This document shows positions 24,131-41,512 of a stretch of DNA of 64,000 nt, piece after piece. The stretch comes from Latrodectus hesperus. Taxonomy: Eukaryota; Arthropoda; Arachnida; Araneae; Theridiidae. The stretch covers positions 35,795,113 through 35,859,112 of the forward strand of contig CM075853.1 of assembly GCA_037975125.1 (NCBI GenBank). The letters run 5' to 3'. Each line of letters opens with the position of its first letter. The first letter of the stretch is position 1. A program made the position numbers and the translations under genes. The notes beneath the pieces are model-generated. The model searched no databases, was not told where the DNA came from, and saw only the letters and a program-made list of their open reading frames with translations.

Positions 24131-25139
24131 AAAAAAATGCAGACTATTTGAATTTAAGTAAATATTGAATTACTTCATTCCTTTTGTTGATTCTGTAAAT
24201 AAAACGTATAAGAATTACATATTTCCTGTTTGATTTTAGTTATTTCCATCAACTGTTTCGTACTGAATATATGCATCTTAATTAATTTTAAAACATCTAG
24301 AAACGTTTTATATTTTAAAAATTCTAACAAAAAATACAAAGTACATTAGATCAAAGAGAATTTTAAACAGGATTTAATCATAATACACTTATTAATTTTT
24401 GTGAAATCTTGTGAATTAAATTAATATTTTATTAATTATCTTAAAAAATTTTAATATTTCTATTAATTTTCACGACTTTTTAATTATAAATCTGTATTAG
24501 ATTAAACATTTTTCTAAATATTAAAATCAGAACTTAGAAATTTATTTAAATATCTAATATTTATGCTCAGATATTTTAACATTCCTCACAATTGTATCTT
24601 TTGCAGTGTTTCCTTATCTAATTTAATAGTATCCCCATAACATAATCTTAAAAAATTCTAAGTTCATTTCTCAGAATATTATAGTAGTATATGCAGATGT
24701 TGTTACCTTTAGCTATTTTAAATTGTCAAATTATAAGTAAAATGTTTCGTTGATAAACGATAAAATAAATTCTAATTAGGATAATTCACGGTAAAATTTT
24801 TATTCCTGTTATAAATTATTGGATTAGTTATTTTATTACGAAATCAAATTTTGAATTAATCTTATTTTGAATTTATTATTTGAAATTGGATGCGATATTT
24901 GTGCTGCCTTTCAGCCATTAAAAAAGTACTTTCCTATAAGTGTATATACTTATACGAAAATAATAAAGTATTTTCCTATAAATTCTATATTCTTAAATTA
25001 AATTTTACACGTTAATATCAATATCACGGTTTTACAAGTTAAAAATACATTAGTTTTCTGAAATCAGCATGTCTGAATTTCCTAGGGAAAAGAACTTGTA
25101 GATTTAATCAACCAAATTCATTGCTATTTTCGTAAGAAT
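24131..25139. other. AT-rich DNA, nothing recognisable
   Basis: No coding frame or repeat copy recognised. Confidence 0.5.
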
Positions 25140-25450
25140 TTTCAATATTTTCTTCTCTGTCAAGAATCATGGGTATTATTATACAGAATACATATTACTA
25201 TAGAGTTCCATATTATTGTATAATGATTATTACATCAAGAAAGAAATCAAATTCATCTGAAGAAAAAATGGTGATATCAGATGAAACAATCACGTATATA
25301 TCTTTGAGACTTATGCTACAAAAAATTTCGATTTGAGGTACTCTGCAATCGTGTGCAATGATGTGATAATAAATAATTCTAGGTCTGAAATGTTATGAAG
25401 TTCCACAGTTGAATAGCCAAATAGAATCCGTCACGAAGTCTTCACCAGTT
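25140..25450 (+). repeat. Interspersed repeat D, copy 1, in a GC-raised block
   Basis: The part 25270-25335 (CAATCACGTAT then CTTTGAGACTTATGCTACA) matches 27480-27545 (CAATCACGTAT then CTTTGAGACTTGTGCTACA) in order and spacing. Flanks on the right are of mixed composition up to about 25450, without an open frame. Likely a scrap of a mobile element; family not recognised. Confidence 0.6.
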
Positions 25451-26379
25451 GTCCGTTAATAATAAAATAAATGCGTGATTCATTTGAAATAAGAAAAGCA
25501 TGTCACTTTGAATTCCTGACTCTATATCGACATTATTAGAAGCAATATTTATGAATTTAATTAAACTGCAATTTTTATATTTTACTGTAGTATTTTATGT
25601 AATTTGCATTTTTCAAAGAATATATTTTAATGATATTAAGTTTTTCATTATAAATATATGTAGATACCTATATGTACACATATAATTATAAGTTTAGTTA
25701 TAAATATTTTATTTCATAGTGAATGCAAATAGAGGTTAAAAATAAAATAGCACATTTGTAGTGATTGGGAATATTTATATGATAGAGATACTCTTCTTTA
25801 TTCTTCTAATACCTTTTAAACAATAAATGCATATAAACAATAAATATATAAAGATAAATATTTAATCACTATATTTTATGAACTTAAATTTGAAAATATT
25901 AATAGTAATATCGATTTAACCCAAATAACGCATTTCAAACGAGCAAAGAAAGAGAAAAGAATATGTAAAATAATGTAATTTATATCAAGTTTTTTTTTTA
26001 ATTTCTTATTAATTTACCATTTTTTTAAATTTCTATGATATTTTTATTATTTGCAAACAATTGGCTTATTTTTTTAATAAGTCAAATATAATCCTTTTTA
26101 GCTTTTATGTCTGTAAATTAACTTAATTATCAAACTTAAAATAATATTCGAATAATAAAAAAATGCTCTTGCCAGGCAAGATAATCATTCAGATGCATAA
26201 AAAGGATTGTTAAACCTTAAATTTTTCTTATCAAGATTAAATCACTATATCATTTAATAGCACTATATTCAGTATTAAATATAAAAATAAAAGAAAGATT
26301 TTTCCAAAAAAATGTAACCCTAAAACTGTACTATCAGTTATTTTTTATAATATTGTTGATAAAAGGTACATATAAAAGT
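25451..26379. other. AT-rich DNA, nothing recognisable
   Basis: Nothing beyond AT-rich sequence seen. Confidence 0.5.
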
Positions 26380-26655
26380 CAATAAAAATAACAACTAAAT
26401 TATCATTAGGTAGTTACTTTCTGGCAGAAAAATATTTCTTAAACTCTTAGATAAGGCTAATAAAACAACTATTAATGTTCTAATGCCCAAAGATCCTAAA
26501 TTGCGAACAAAAAAGAGCTAAATAAAAACTAAGTTTTCCAGTCATTTATTTCCGGAAAGAAATAGTTAACAATGAATTCACGGGTAAAAATAGATACTTT
26601 CTTTTTGAATAGTATATTTCATTACTACCTGTAGAAAAATATTCTAAAAAATTAA
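26380..26655 (+). repeat. Interspersed repeat C, copy 1
   Basis: Homologous to 46790-47080. Shared in order: AACAACTAAA-TATCATTAGG, a T-rich CACTTT-TGGCA, CCCAA-G followed by TAAATTG-GAA-AAAA, then AGTTAACA-TGAA and GGGTAAAAATAGATA against CGAATAAAAAAACAT, and a closing GTAGAAAAA/GCAGAAAAA. Copies are diverged with several indels. No conserved frame, so presumably non-coding repeat or duplicated segment. Confidence 0.65.
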
Positions 26656-27293
26656 TGTTTACCTCTCTTTATCACTAGGAATACGTAATAAATTATTTAT
26701 TTAAAACATACTTTTCAATATGTAATAGAAATCATGCATTATAAATGTTATACATGTATTTCTCATGATTATCTACATTTATAGAAATAATCAAAATATA
26801 CTGATAAATGACTATTCAAAGGTATTTAATGCATAAATTAATCATGTTAATTTAACCGAATAGATTAAAATTCAAGCAATAACCATGTGTAAATTTTTTA
26901 AATAATAGTTTTATATAAAATAATACTTCATGTTTGAAAAGTAAATATGTAAAAACAGAATTTTTACATTTATTGATAAAGTCCTTTGTTTTTGTTCATG
27001 TCTAAAATTTCAATCATACACTTACTTCAATTAATGCTTTTATTTTTTAAAAATTTGGTACTTAAATATTCATGATATTTTTACACTGACTAAATAAAAG
27101 ATTTACATATAATCTATTAGTTGGATAACAATATCAATCAAAAGATATTGTTAATTATTCTTGACGATAAAAAATTTTCGTGCTCCTGTTGACTTCAAGA
27201 TTTCTTTAATTGCAAATAAACATTTATTTCATCCTGTCAGATTAAGCGTCACTTAAATAATATATTATTAAATTTTGAAAGCAGTCGTATGTC

Positions 27294-27297
<4 letters not shown>
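26656..27297. other. AT-rich DNA, nothing recognisable
   Basis: No feature recognised. Confidence 0.5.
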
Positions 27298-27346
<49 letters not shown>

Positions 27347-27373
27347 AGATAGATAGATATATAGAATCATAGG

Positions 27374-27409
<36 letters not shown>

Positions 27410-27463
27410 TATATATATATATATATATGATATATATATATCATATATATATATCATATATAA
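27298..27463. repeat. Compound (TA)n / (GATA)n microsatellite cluster
   Basis: Three (TA)n blocks separated by GATAGATAGATA, a short non-repetitive insert (ATAGAATCATAGGTATT) and GATATATATATATC palindromes. The end shows repeated TATATCATA units. Open frames here encode Ile-Tyr repeats only. Confidence 0.95.
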
Positions 27464-27565
27464 TTCCGAACCAAAATCGTGGTATCGAGAATTCAATCAC
27501 GTATTTCCCTTTGAGACTTGTGCTACAGCTTTTGAATCCGAGCTTCGATCATAAATTTTTACAAA
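27464..27565 (+). repeat. Interspersed repeat D, copy 2
   Basis: Directly after the microsatellite cluster. It shares CAATCACGTAT...TTTGAGACTT-TGCTACA with 25270-25335. On the opposite strand GGATTCAAAAGC is loosely B-box-like, so a SINE origin is possible but there is no A box or tail. Confidence 0.55.
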
Positions 27566-31859
<4,294 letters not shown>

Positions 31860-32175
31860 AGATGTACAAATCCTTTCATTAGAAAAAAAATACTTTCTTC
31901 AGTTTTACTTGAGACAATATATTGCAAAGATTTTATTATTTTATTGCTATCTAAGAAATGAAAAGGAAAAATGCTTTTTTTTCAGCACACACTTTCTAAA
32001 GTCTTAAAGAAGAGAAATAACACCTGATCAAGTTTCTGATGTCAGAAGAATGAAAATTTTAATTGCGAGGTTTCCGTTTCCTACTACAAGATTTTTCAGG
32101 GGTGATTTTTTTAAGAACTGAATTTATGGTTGTGTTTCAGAAAACTCTATTTTCCTTAAAAATATTCTTTTCACA
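31860..32175 (+). repeat. Interspersed repeat B, copy 2
   Basis: Second copy of the 17400 repeat. Key shared block is CTTAAAGAAGAGAAATAA-ACC (31998-32022) followed by GATCAAGTTTCTGA and GCGAGGTTTCCGTTTCCTAC. A run of T ending in CAG at 31985 looks like a splice acceptor, but the sequence after it has stops in all frames and the first copy does not keep the motif. Confidence 0.6.
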
Positions 32176-32938
32176 ATGTGATAAATTGTTCATTAGTAAT
32201 GAGAGAGTGTAGGACTAATATTAAAAACAATGCAAAGATTTTCATTTCATTCACGTAATTAGCAACAGACAAAATTCCCTGAAGTATCAAAAACTATTTA
32301 TTATAGTTTTCATCTTCAAAATCATCTTTTTAAATTATCTGCTCGATTTATTTTAACTGGGATTATTTAAATGAATACTTTTCTAATAAACATTATAACA
32401 TCTAATTTTTCAATCAATTGCATTAACCACTTCAAAAAATTAATAAGTAAATACTTTATATTATTTAAACTTTTAAACAAAAATTACTATAATATTGCAT
32501 TTTTTTCTCATTGAATATAATGTAAGTTGTAATAATATAATATCTGTCATGTTCTTCTACTTCATTGATATTTCATACCTTTTTTCTTCTAATATTTTCT
32601 GAAATTTTAAAATTTTAAAATGTAGTTGTAATGAAGGTTTTAATGGTAAACAGAGTATAGGAAAAGAAAACACTGAATAATTTTTGAATGTTAAAATATT
32701 TTAACCCTAATTATCAGGATTTAAACACAGAAAAAAGCAAACTGAAGAATGAGTCTCTAAAAATTTATTCTGAGTAAATAACAGAATGAACTTTCTACTA
32801 GAAATTTGCGACTTGCTTACTTAAATCAGTTAAGATTGATCTTATTAAATTTATTACCATTTTTTCAGTCGTTCAATTATTTTGAATTGAAAACTTTGTC
32901 TTTATCATGGTGCCGAAAAGGTCTGATTTTTATGAGTT
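32176..32938. other. AT-rich DNA, nothing recognisable
   Basis: No feature recognised. Confidence 0.5.
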
Positions 32939-33274
32939 AAAATTACAGAAATGACGACCGATGGCTGAGTGGTTAGCGCTCCTGACTCCTGAGATGTGGC
33001 TCCTGGGTTCGAATCTCGGTTCGGGCATGGATATTACTTTCTTTCTCTGTTCTCTCTGTTTTTCTCTATCCTTTCTTTCGTGATGATGTATGATTGTGAC
33101 CCACCCTATAAACGGGATTGTGGTAGTATGACGCAGGTAACGCCACTCGCCTCCATGACTTGGTTCACAGGTGCCCGCTAGGTAACGACAAATGAGTAGC
33201 AGTTTCTGTCCTTGTTGTGGCATAGGGTTCAACCCTCAAGTGTCCGCCATTGAAAAAAAAAATTCCAGAAATTG
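32939..33274 (+). mobile_element. Full-length tRNA-derived SINE with poly(A) and target duplication
   Basis: Flanked by AAAATTACAGAAATG (32939-32953) and AAAATTCCAGAAATTG (from about 33259), an imperfect target duplication. The body starts GACGACCGATGGCTGAGTGG with a near-perfect A box (TGGCTGAGTGG), has a B box (GGTTCGAATCT), then TTCGGGCATGG, a long C/T-rich run, ACCCACCCTATAAACGGG, and ends in about ten A. The head resembles a class II tRNA (Leu/Ser-like) by its GGCTGAGTGGTTA. Related fragments lie at 1 and 8045. Frames at 32930-33434 on either strand are shadows of this element. Confidence 0.93.
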
Positions 33275-33440
33275 CAAAAATCATACACCAACAAAACGAT
33301 TCAGGATGTCTTTTCAATGCCATTATAGTCGTAAGGACTTCTGAATTTGTGAAAAATGTCTCCGATTGAATACAGAGGAGCTGTATCTTACTAAATATAC
33401 GTGTCTCAGATACAATATTCACGATAAACATCATTAATTA
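33275..33440 (+). pseudogene. Possible degenerate C2H2 zinc-finger fragment
   Basis: One plus-strand frame reads MSFQCHYSRKDF, a stop, then ICEKCLRLNTEELYLTKYT and CLRYNIHDKHH before a stop at about 33437. The spacing of F-x-C, CEKC, the TEE linker-like run and terminal H-D-K-H-H recalls a decayed zinc-finger array (family pattern C-x2-C-x12-H-x3-H with TGEKP linkers), but key cysteines and histidines are out of register. It sits directly after a SINE. Chance resemblance remains likely. Confidence 0.22.
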
Positions 33441-33900
33441 ATCGCAAAGTGAAGAAATCAAGATAATGTAAAGAATCTACATGCAAGACAAAAAAAAAAA
33501 GAAAATACAAATTAAAAAAGATATTAGCGTAAAATAACAGTAGATAATCTACTTATGAGTATGAAGAAATTTTACACTAAGACATCCTGGCTTCTCACTC
33601 CATAATAGACATGATTATCAAATTTCCAAATCTAAATCTGATGACTTTGGACATCTAACCAGAAACAAATCTTATCGAGCACAGCTAATATCACCACAGC
33701 TAAAATCATTGTTAATCTTTTCACGCATGTCGTTATTAAATTCCTGTCTATTTTCCAGAACATTTTGTCCAAGATATTCTCCGATTATAATTTTAGTAAA
33801 TTATGCAAAGAAAATTCAAAAGAAAAAAAAGATTTTAACATATTTTTCTGCTATTAACCACGTTGCGGCTATTTTAAAACCAAGTTATGGAATCAAGTAC
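33441..33900. other. Mixed-composition DNA without clear feature
   Basis: Less AT-rich than most of the window between 33580 and 33790. A 97-codon plus-strand frame (33709-34002) crosses it, but its residues show no domain and its codon choice looks unselected. On the minus strand it would be the intron after the putative exon at 33904. Confidence 0.35.
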
Positions 33901-33903
33901 TCA

Positions 33904-33969
33904 CCGTGTCCTAGTAGTAGAACAGCATTCTTCAGCTTGGAAAGTCCCATGTTAGGAGGGCTATTAAAC
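33904..33969 (-). CDS. Putative first coding exon (partial), strong splice donor
   Basis: On the minus strand AACATGGGA gives an ATG with A at -3 and G at +4, a good initiation context. It opens 15 codons, MGLSKLKNAVLLLGH, ending GGACACG before GTGAGTACT, a near-consensus 5' splice donor. CTAAC sits about 40 bases upstream of an AG (TTTAATAG), so the exon could also have an upstream non-coding partner. Codons are GC-richer than the surroundings. A glycine after Met would permit N-myristoylation. No protein family recognised, and no downstream exon was found towards lower coordinates. The coding call is inference. Confidence 0.3.
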
Positions 33970-34136
33970 CATCACCGTCAGCATATACAGATGTGTAGTT
34001 AGAAGTTTGTTTTTTGGATTTCTTCAATTGTGATACATGATTATTGCATATTATCTATATACGTGTTTTCTCAGAAAGAAATTTACTCGAGAAATATTAA
34101 AATGCTTTACAAAAAACATACGCGCTAAGCTATCTA

Positions 34137-34385
34137 TTACTTGGTGTCACACTTTTGAGCTAAAAGTGTATTTGATATTGATGGTTCTTCCTTCATTATT
34201 GTTTTAATAGTGATATTTTCCAATGAGCTTCTTGCATTCCATTTGATCTCCATACCAACTTTGTCATCAGTCACTAAACCTATTCGTTTCAAAACGTGAC
34301 AATTAATGGTATCAAAATACATGAAGAAGTTGTCTACAATTTTAAAAGCTCCAGATCACTTCCTGAATTGTTTTCACATTTTAGA
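34137..34385 (-). pseudogene. Coding-like minus-strand fragment, unknown protein
   Basis: The frame is open from about 34361, reading AFKIVDNFF, then MYFDTINCHVLKRIGL, VTDDKVGMEIKWNARSS and on to LLAQKCDTK and stop at 34137. The amino-acid mix (Val, Asp, Glu, Thr, Gly) is more protein-like than chance frames in this AT-rich window. AATTCAG just upstream could be a splice acceptor. VDNFF recalls the D-N-F-F core of piggyBac-type transposases, but the rest does not follow that family. A transposase or host-gene relic is possible. Confidence 0.3.
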
Positions 34386-34569
34386 TGACAAAGGCAAAAT
34401 GCTTTTTTCTAAAAAAATATTCCCTTACGTTAAATATTGGTCTTTTTTGCCTGAAACAGGTAAAAAGTGATTTTATACAAGCAAAATATTATTCGGAACT
34501 AAACAATTAAATTAATATAAAGTGTTGGAAATTTTCCTTATAATACTTGCATGTTCAATTTCACGTCGT
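34386..34569. other. Sequence between two coding-like fragments
   Basis: AT-rich; on the minus strand CCTGTTTCAG (near 34455) is acceptor-like. No open frame joins the fragments on each side. Confidence 0.35.
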
Positions 34570-34703
34570 TTCCTCCATCTGTAAAAGTGTTAAAGATTCA
34601 TTAACCTGAGTATGAAGAGCTAAGTACTTGATAGACTCATTTCGAAATTCAGTTGTAAAGTCTACATCTTTAAATAGCTTGATGGACTCTATGTGTAAAT
34701 ATT
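34570..34703 (-). pseudogene. Coding-like minus-strand fragment with acceptor-like start
   Basis: After TTTTTTTAATATTTACACATAG, which looks like a polypyrimidine tract plus AG acceptor, the minus strand reads SIKLFKDVDFTTEFRNESIK then YLALHTQVNESL, TLLQMEETT and a TGA. The residue mix is protein-like and stop-free for about 43 codons. No domain recognised. It could be a last exon, or part of the same relic as the fragment at 34137. It lies upstream, in transcription order, of the putative ATG exon at 33904, so the two cannot be one simple gene. Confidence 0.3.
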
Positions 34704-37700
34704 AAAAAAATCTCTTATTTGTTTTATTTTCATATTAAACATTATCAGAAAAGAAATAATATTATTTTATCCAATATTTATGGATAAAATAACAAGAAAT
34801 ATTTATGGGTTTCAAGGGTCAGTCATATACCATTTCTTCATATCTTCAAGGTCAAATTTCCAATTTTACAAAAAAGTAAACATAAAATTCACTTTTTTAA
34901 ATTCTAATTATTCTATTATAAAAAATTTTAAATGCCATATATGCAAGAGTAAATTTTCAGCTAAAATAAGCCAATATTAATGCCTAAAAAATAAAAGCTT
35001 GTACTAATTTTTTTCAATTTTAATTAATAAATGCCATATTTATAAGAATAGTAATTATGGTTATTAAAAGGTTTTTTATGAAATTGATACAAATAGTTTT
35101 CCTGTTGCTATTTTAAAATGAATGTCAAAAAATTCATTTTATTTATTGTAAAATTTCTAATAATATACAATAATATTTTTAAATAATGTATATGTATATA
35201 TATTTAAATAATGTATAATATAAATGTATGTATATGAACTAAACAGTATATTTTAATAAATTTTAATGCATATACAAACATTTATTAAAACTAATAAATA
35301 TTTATCTTATAATATTTCATAATATTTACTTTATAAATTAATATTTTTAAATATAAGCAAAACATGAATTAATTTAATAAAATATGAGTTTATTAATTAA
35401 ATATAATTTTACTCTTATGATGTTTAAATAATAAACTTATATTCTTACTTTTAGCAAAAATTATGCAATTCCTTATTTTCTTAAAATTTATTTCAGAATA
35501 TTACATTCAATATTTAGAGTTGTTCATTAATACTTCATGAAACATTGAATTCATTTTGCATTTAAAATGGTATAAGCATTCACATAATTTCAAATAAAAT
35601 CTTTAAAATTGATTCTGTCTTCTTTTTTTGATTGCTTATAATTTTATTTAATTTTCGAAATAATGCATTTTTGATTTAAACTTACTTCGTTCGTCAGTTA
35701 GAGATCATCAGCTAACAATCAATGACTAGTTTTAAGTAGATAAAATGCAGCTAATAATGTTTCATTTTTATCAAGTATACCTAAAATATTTGTTCCCAGA
35801 TTACAAATATTTCAATAGGAAGAACTCATTGCCAACAAAACATTATAAAATAGTCAAGCATTTTTTGTATAAATTTCAGTTTGAAACAGCAAATTTGAAA
35901 ATTTCGTAAAGCAAATAGTTTGAAAAAATCTCGAAGCACAAAAAGTATAACATTAGACCGTACTACTTAAGGATATATATTTAATAAAAGAAATTTCAGA
36001 TGACAATTTAAAAGCATTTTGGATAGTCATTGTGATATTAATACTTTGCTTTTGTATGAACATTAATTTGAAATAAAACACTAAATTAAAGTTTTAATGA
36101 AATATTCACAAGTATTTTGACAACTAATTACATCGAATGCCATTGTAATTATATTATTTTATTTTATTCTACAATAATACTTTTAAATGCTAGATAGTAA
36201 AATATTTGTGTACAAGGCAATCATTTAAATTTCGTTTAATATAAAACTAAGTATGAAATTTCACATTAAAGCATTTGTTAAAATGTTACGAAGAAAACTT
36301 TACAGAAAAAGTAAAATAAAGCGTTTATGACAAACTAATAAATATTTTATGCATCATCAAACAAGAAAGTTGGGAAAAATTATTTTTTAAGCAAAATTAA
36401 TAGCTTAATTTAAGACTTTCCAAAGTCAAATACAGTGAAGTTTTTAATTTGCCTACTGAAATATGAAATAAATTACTTTTTCTTAATTCCAAAAAATATT
36501 AAAAAAGCAATCACGAATTTTTTGATATACTTATTTTGCTTTACGATTTTCACCATAAAATATTTTGAGGATGTAAAGAATTAAAACTATTCTTCAAGAT
36601 AAAAGATAAATTATTTTACTTCATTTCTTTATAACTTACACAATAATGCTCTAAAAATTGTTACTAGTATTTTCATCCGTACAATATTGTTTTTTAAAAT
36701 AATTATACACTGTTTGTATGTCTAATTTGACGATGTAAAGTTTTAGACTTAATTATATAAAATTATATTGTTTCCTTTTCGTTTTATAAAATTTTGTTAA
36801 AATTGTAAGAAAAATTTATAATCTTAGATATTCTTTAAATATAAATTACACTTAGGAAAACATTAATTAAGAATATAATTAACAGTGTGAAAAATAAAAA
36901 TTCTACTAATTGAACAGTTTACTTTTAAATTTCCATACTCAGAGACTTAATATAGTTATATTAATGCAAGCAGTTCGAAACAAAAATTTCAGTTTTCTAA
37001 AATATAACATTTGCAATGGCAAATTTTGCTTTGCGATGACACAGTAATATTTTAGACTAATAGTTTAATTATCAATAATAAAAATCAGTTCTATAATATA
37101 AGAACTTTTTAACCAAAATGTTTGATCAGATAAAATAATATTTATATTTGTTTAAGGAGTAATAATTATTAAGCATGTAATTCTACACGAAGTTGATTGT
37201 TGTAAAGTTATTTATTGCATTACAAAATTATAAAATTTAAATTGCTTTTCACAGATAACAATTTTTTATTCAAAATAATAAAAAAATAACTGATTTCTGC
37301 CAACAGTTAAAATTTTCTACGTCATTTCTTATGAATAAAATTTATTTACATTTGAAGTTTACATTTTAACAATTTACTTAATCAATTAAAACTACATTGA
37401 AATTTACTAATCAACATTAAGTTCAATAAGCTATTTATAACAAAATCAAATCTCATTGAACACATCTTATGATAACTTTTACAAGATGAAATTCTTTTTA
37501 ATAAAAGGAAATTCAATTTAAATTTCATTAAATTTAGTTTCTTATTTTCTAAAATCTATGGTTTTTAATTTATTCTGATAAAAAGAAAGCTAATTATTTA
37601 TTTCATGGACATGAAATTTGAAATGATATTTTATAATTGTATTAGAGGTTTTTATGCAGTTATATATACAGATGCTTATATATAAAATATATACAGTGAT

Positions 37701-38932
37701 TTTAAGAGACATGATACAGAATTTCACCATATGAAAATTAGGAGAAAAATTAAAAATTTCCTTAACTATCTTTTTATTTTCTTCTTTAACTATCTTCTTT
37801 ATTTTCTTACATGTATTCTTTTCTACTGTTCAATATAGCTCGTGAGCACTCTCATATCTAAAATACAGATATTTATGGTACCAAAAATTTTAATTTGCCC
37901 AATTGTCACAGGTGAAAAACCTTTCATGTCAAAATTTAAGTATTAAACGACATGTTGACAAATAGAGTAATTCTACTGTACTCTTTTTAAAAGTTTAAGC
38001 ATACATCTGCACACATTTAGATGAATCAGATCAAGTTATATAGTCAGAATCAATATTTCCATTTTAATCTATTATCAAATTGAAGAGATAAATGTGTAAT
38101 ATGTTTGATTAAATTTAATATTACAGTTTGGAATAATATACGAAACAGGATATTTAAGAATCAATTTAAAAGTACTTATACAAATTCACCTTAATCTGAA
38201 TTGCACTAGTGTTGAGGATATACGTAATTTATACAAATGATAATTTGCCCTCGAAACATGCCTCTTTAATTCGTTTAAAATTCTACTGATCAAAAAATAT
38301 GCAAAAGCTAATCATTTCTTTTTTCCCATTAAAGTGTGCTAACACGCAATGCATGCATCTTTAGTTCACTTAAGAGTCATTACATCTCTGTTCCAGCAAA
38401 AATATTCTTAAATAACATGTAAGATTTTTGTTATCACTGCTTAGTTAAAATTTTAGTTTCTTCTTTTCTTTTTAAAGTAAAATTAATGATTGCTTCTCTT
38501 TAATTTGTTTTTTCTAATGAAATTCTTATTTTTTGTATGCTTACAATCTAAAATGTATGGGTGAGAATATAAACCTGGATAACTATTTGGAAAAGAAAAA
38601 GTCAAAAACATTTTATTGATTTTTTTAAATCACATTTTACATTTAATCATTAAATCTAAAGCAGTACATTTAATTCTTAAATCTAGAGCAATATGTTTCT
38701 TCCACTTCAAATGCACATTCAGTAGTAATATAAGTATGTAACATCATCGTTCATTCTACTCCAAATTTTTATTTATAGTATATATATTATACTATTTCTT
38801 GTAATTTTTAAATCTAAAGGTTCACCCTCATTTAATACATTACATGATATTTTCATTCCTTTTCAAGCCCTTTAATAATAATATGAAATGTAATGCGCAT
38901 GTCATAAAAAATATATTCATACTTACCCCCTC

Positions 38933-38934
<2 letters not shown>
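34704..38934. other. AT-rich DNA, nothing recognisable
   Basis: More than 4 kb of homopolymer-rich sequence. Small items only: TTTAAATAATGTATA repeated near 35170-35220 and ATGCATGCAT near 38350. No coding frame stands out. Confidence 0.5.

Positions 38935-38964
<30 letters not shown>
38935..38964. repeat. (AT)15 microsatellite at the left edge of the inverted repeat
   Basis: Alternating A/T tract that runs straight into the left arm of the 39-kb inverted repeat. Confidence 0.95.
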
Positions 38965-38967
<3 letters not shown>

Positions 38968-39323
38968 ATAAAACATGAAGAAAAGTAAAATCAGAAATAT
39001 AAAATTGGAAAGATACTAAAGTATATGAAGCAAAAGACAAGAAGGCATAGGGACCACGTCTTCATCAGGAGGGAGATGGTCAGCTATGCAAAAAGAGTTC
39101 TTAAAGTTCTTTTAATACGAACACTCTTCGGGGGAATTGCTCGAAGAATTTTAGACATCTGTCCTTCGAGCATGTCAGAAAAGAGTGTTCATTTTTGCAT
39201 AGCTGACCATCTCCCTCCTGATGAAGACGTGGTCCCTATGCCTTCTTGTCTTTTGCTTCATATACTTTAGTATCTTTCCAATTTTATATTTCTGATTTTA
39301 CTTTTCTTCATGTTTTATCTTAT
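38963..39323. mobile_element. Perfect 132-bp inverted repeat, 97-bp nested spacer; foldback-like element
   Basis: The left arm 38963-39094 is the exact, gap-free reverse complement of 39192-39323. The spacer 39095-39191 is itself nested: GAACACTCTT (39119-39128) pairs with AAGAGTGTTC (39181-39190), and TGCTCGAAG (39138-39146) pairs with CTTCGAGCA (39164-39172). The inner arm is far less AT-rich than the surroundings. It sits between TA-rich sequences, consistent with insertion at TA. Candidates: a MITE or foldback transposon, the terminal region of a Penelope-like element, or an assembly inversion artefact. No transposase is present; the frame at 39025-39270 is incidental. Confidence 0.85.
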
Positions 39324-39458
39324 TTATATAGGCAAATCTTTCTTTAGCTGCTTTTGCGCAGGCTAGATTTCCTATTATGTATTGTAGTTCCAACATTATA
39401 TATATTTTTAGTATTGTATTTATTACTTTATATTTTTATATGTCTTTTCTTTATATTA

Positions 39459-41512
<2,054 letters not shown>

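Noticed and set aside
31985..32170. Exon beginning after TTTTTTTTCAG in repeat B copy 2
   Set aside because: All frames after the acceptor-like site carry early stops, and the first copy of the repeat does not keep the site.
32930..33434. Frames of 61-100 codons on both strands
   Set aside because: They lie in the tRNA-derived SINE and its flank; SINEs do not code.
39192..39260. Hammerhead ribozyme core (CTGATGA followed by GAC-GTG-GTC) in the large inverted repeat
   Set aside because: The conserved GAAA after stem II is missing (CCTATG is present instead), so the required core is incomplete. It may only hint at a Penelope-type origin.
39025..39270. 81-codon frame across the inverted repeat
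   Set aside because: Its open length is a by-product of palindromic, less AT-rich sequence; no domain and no independent support.
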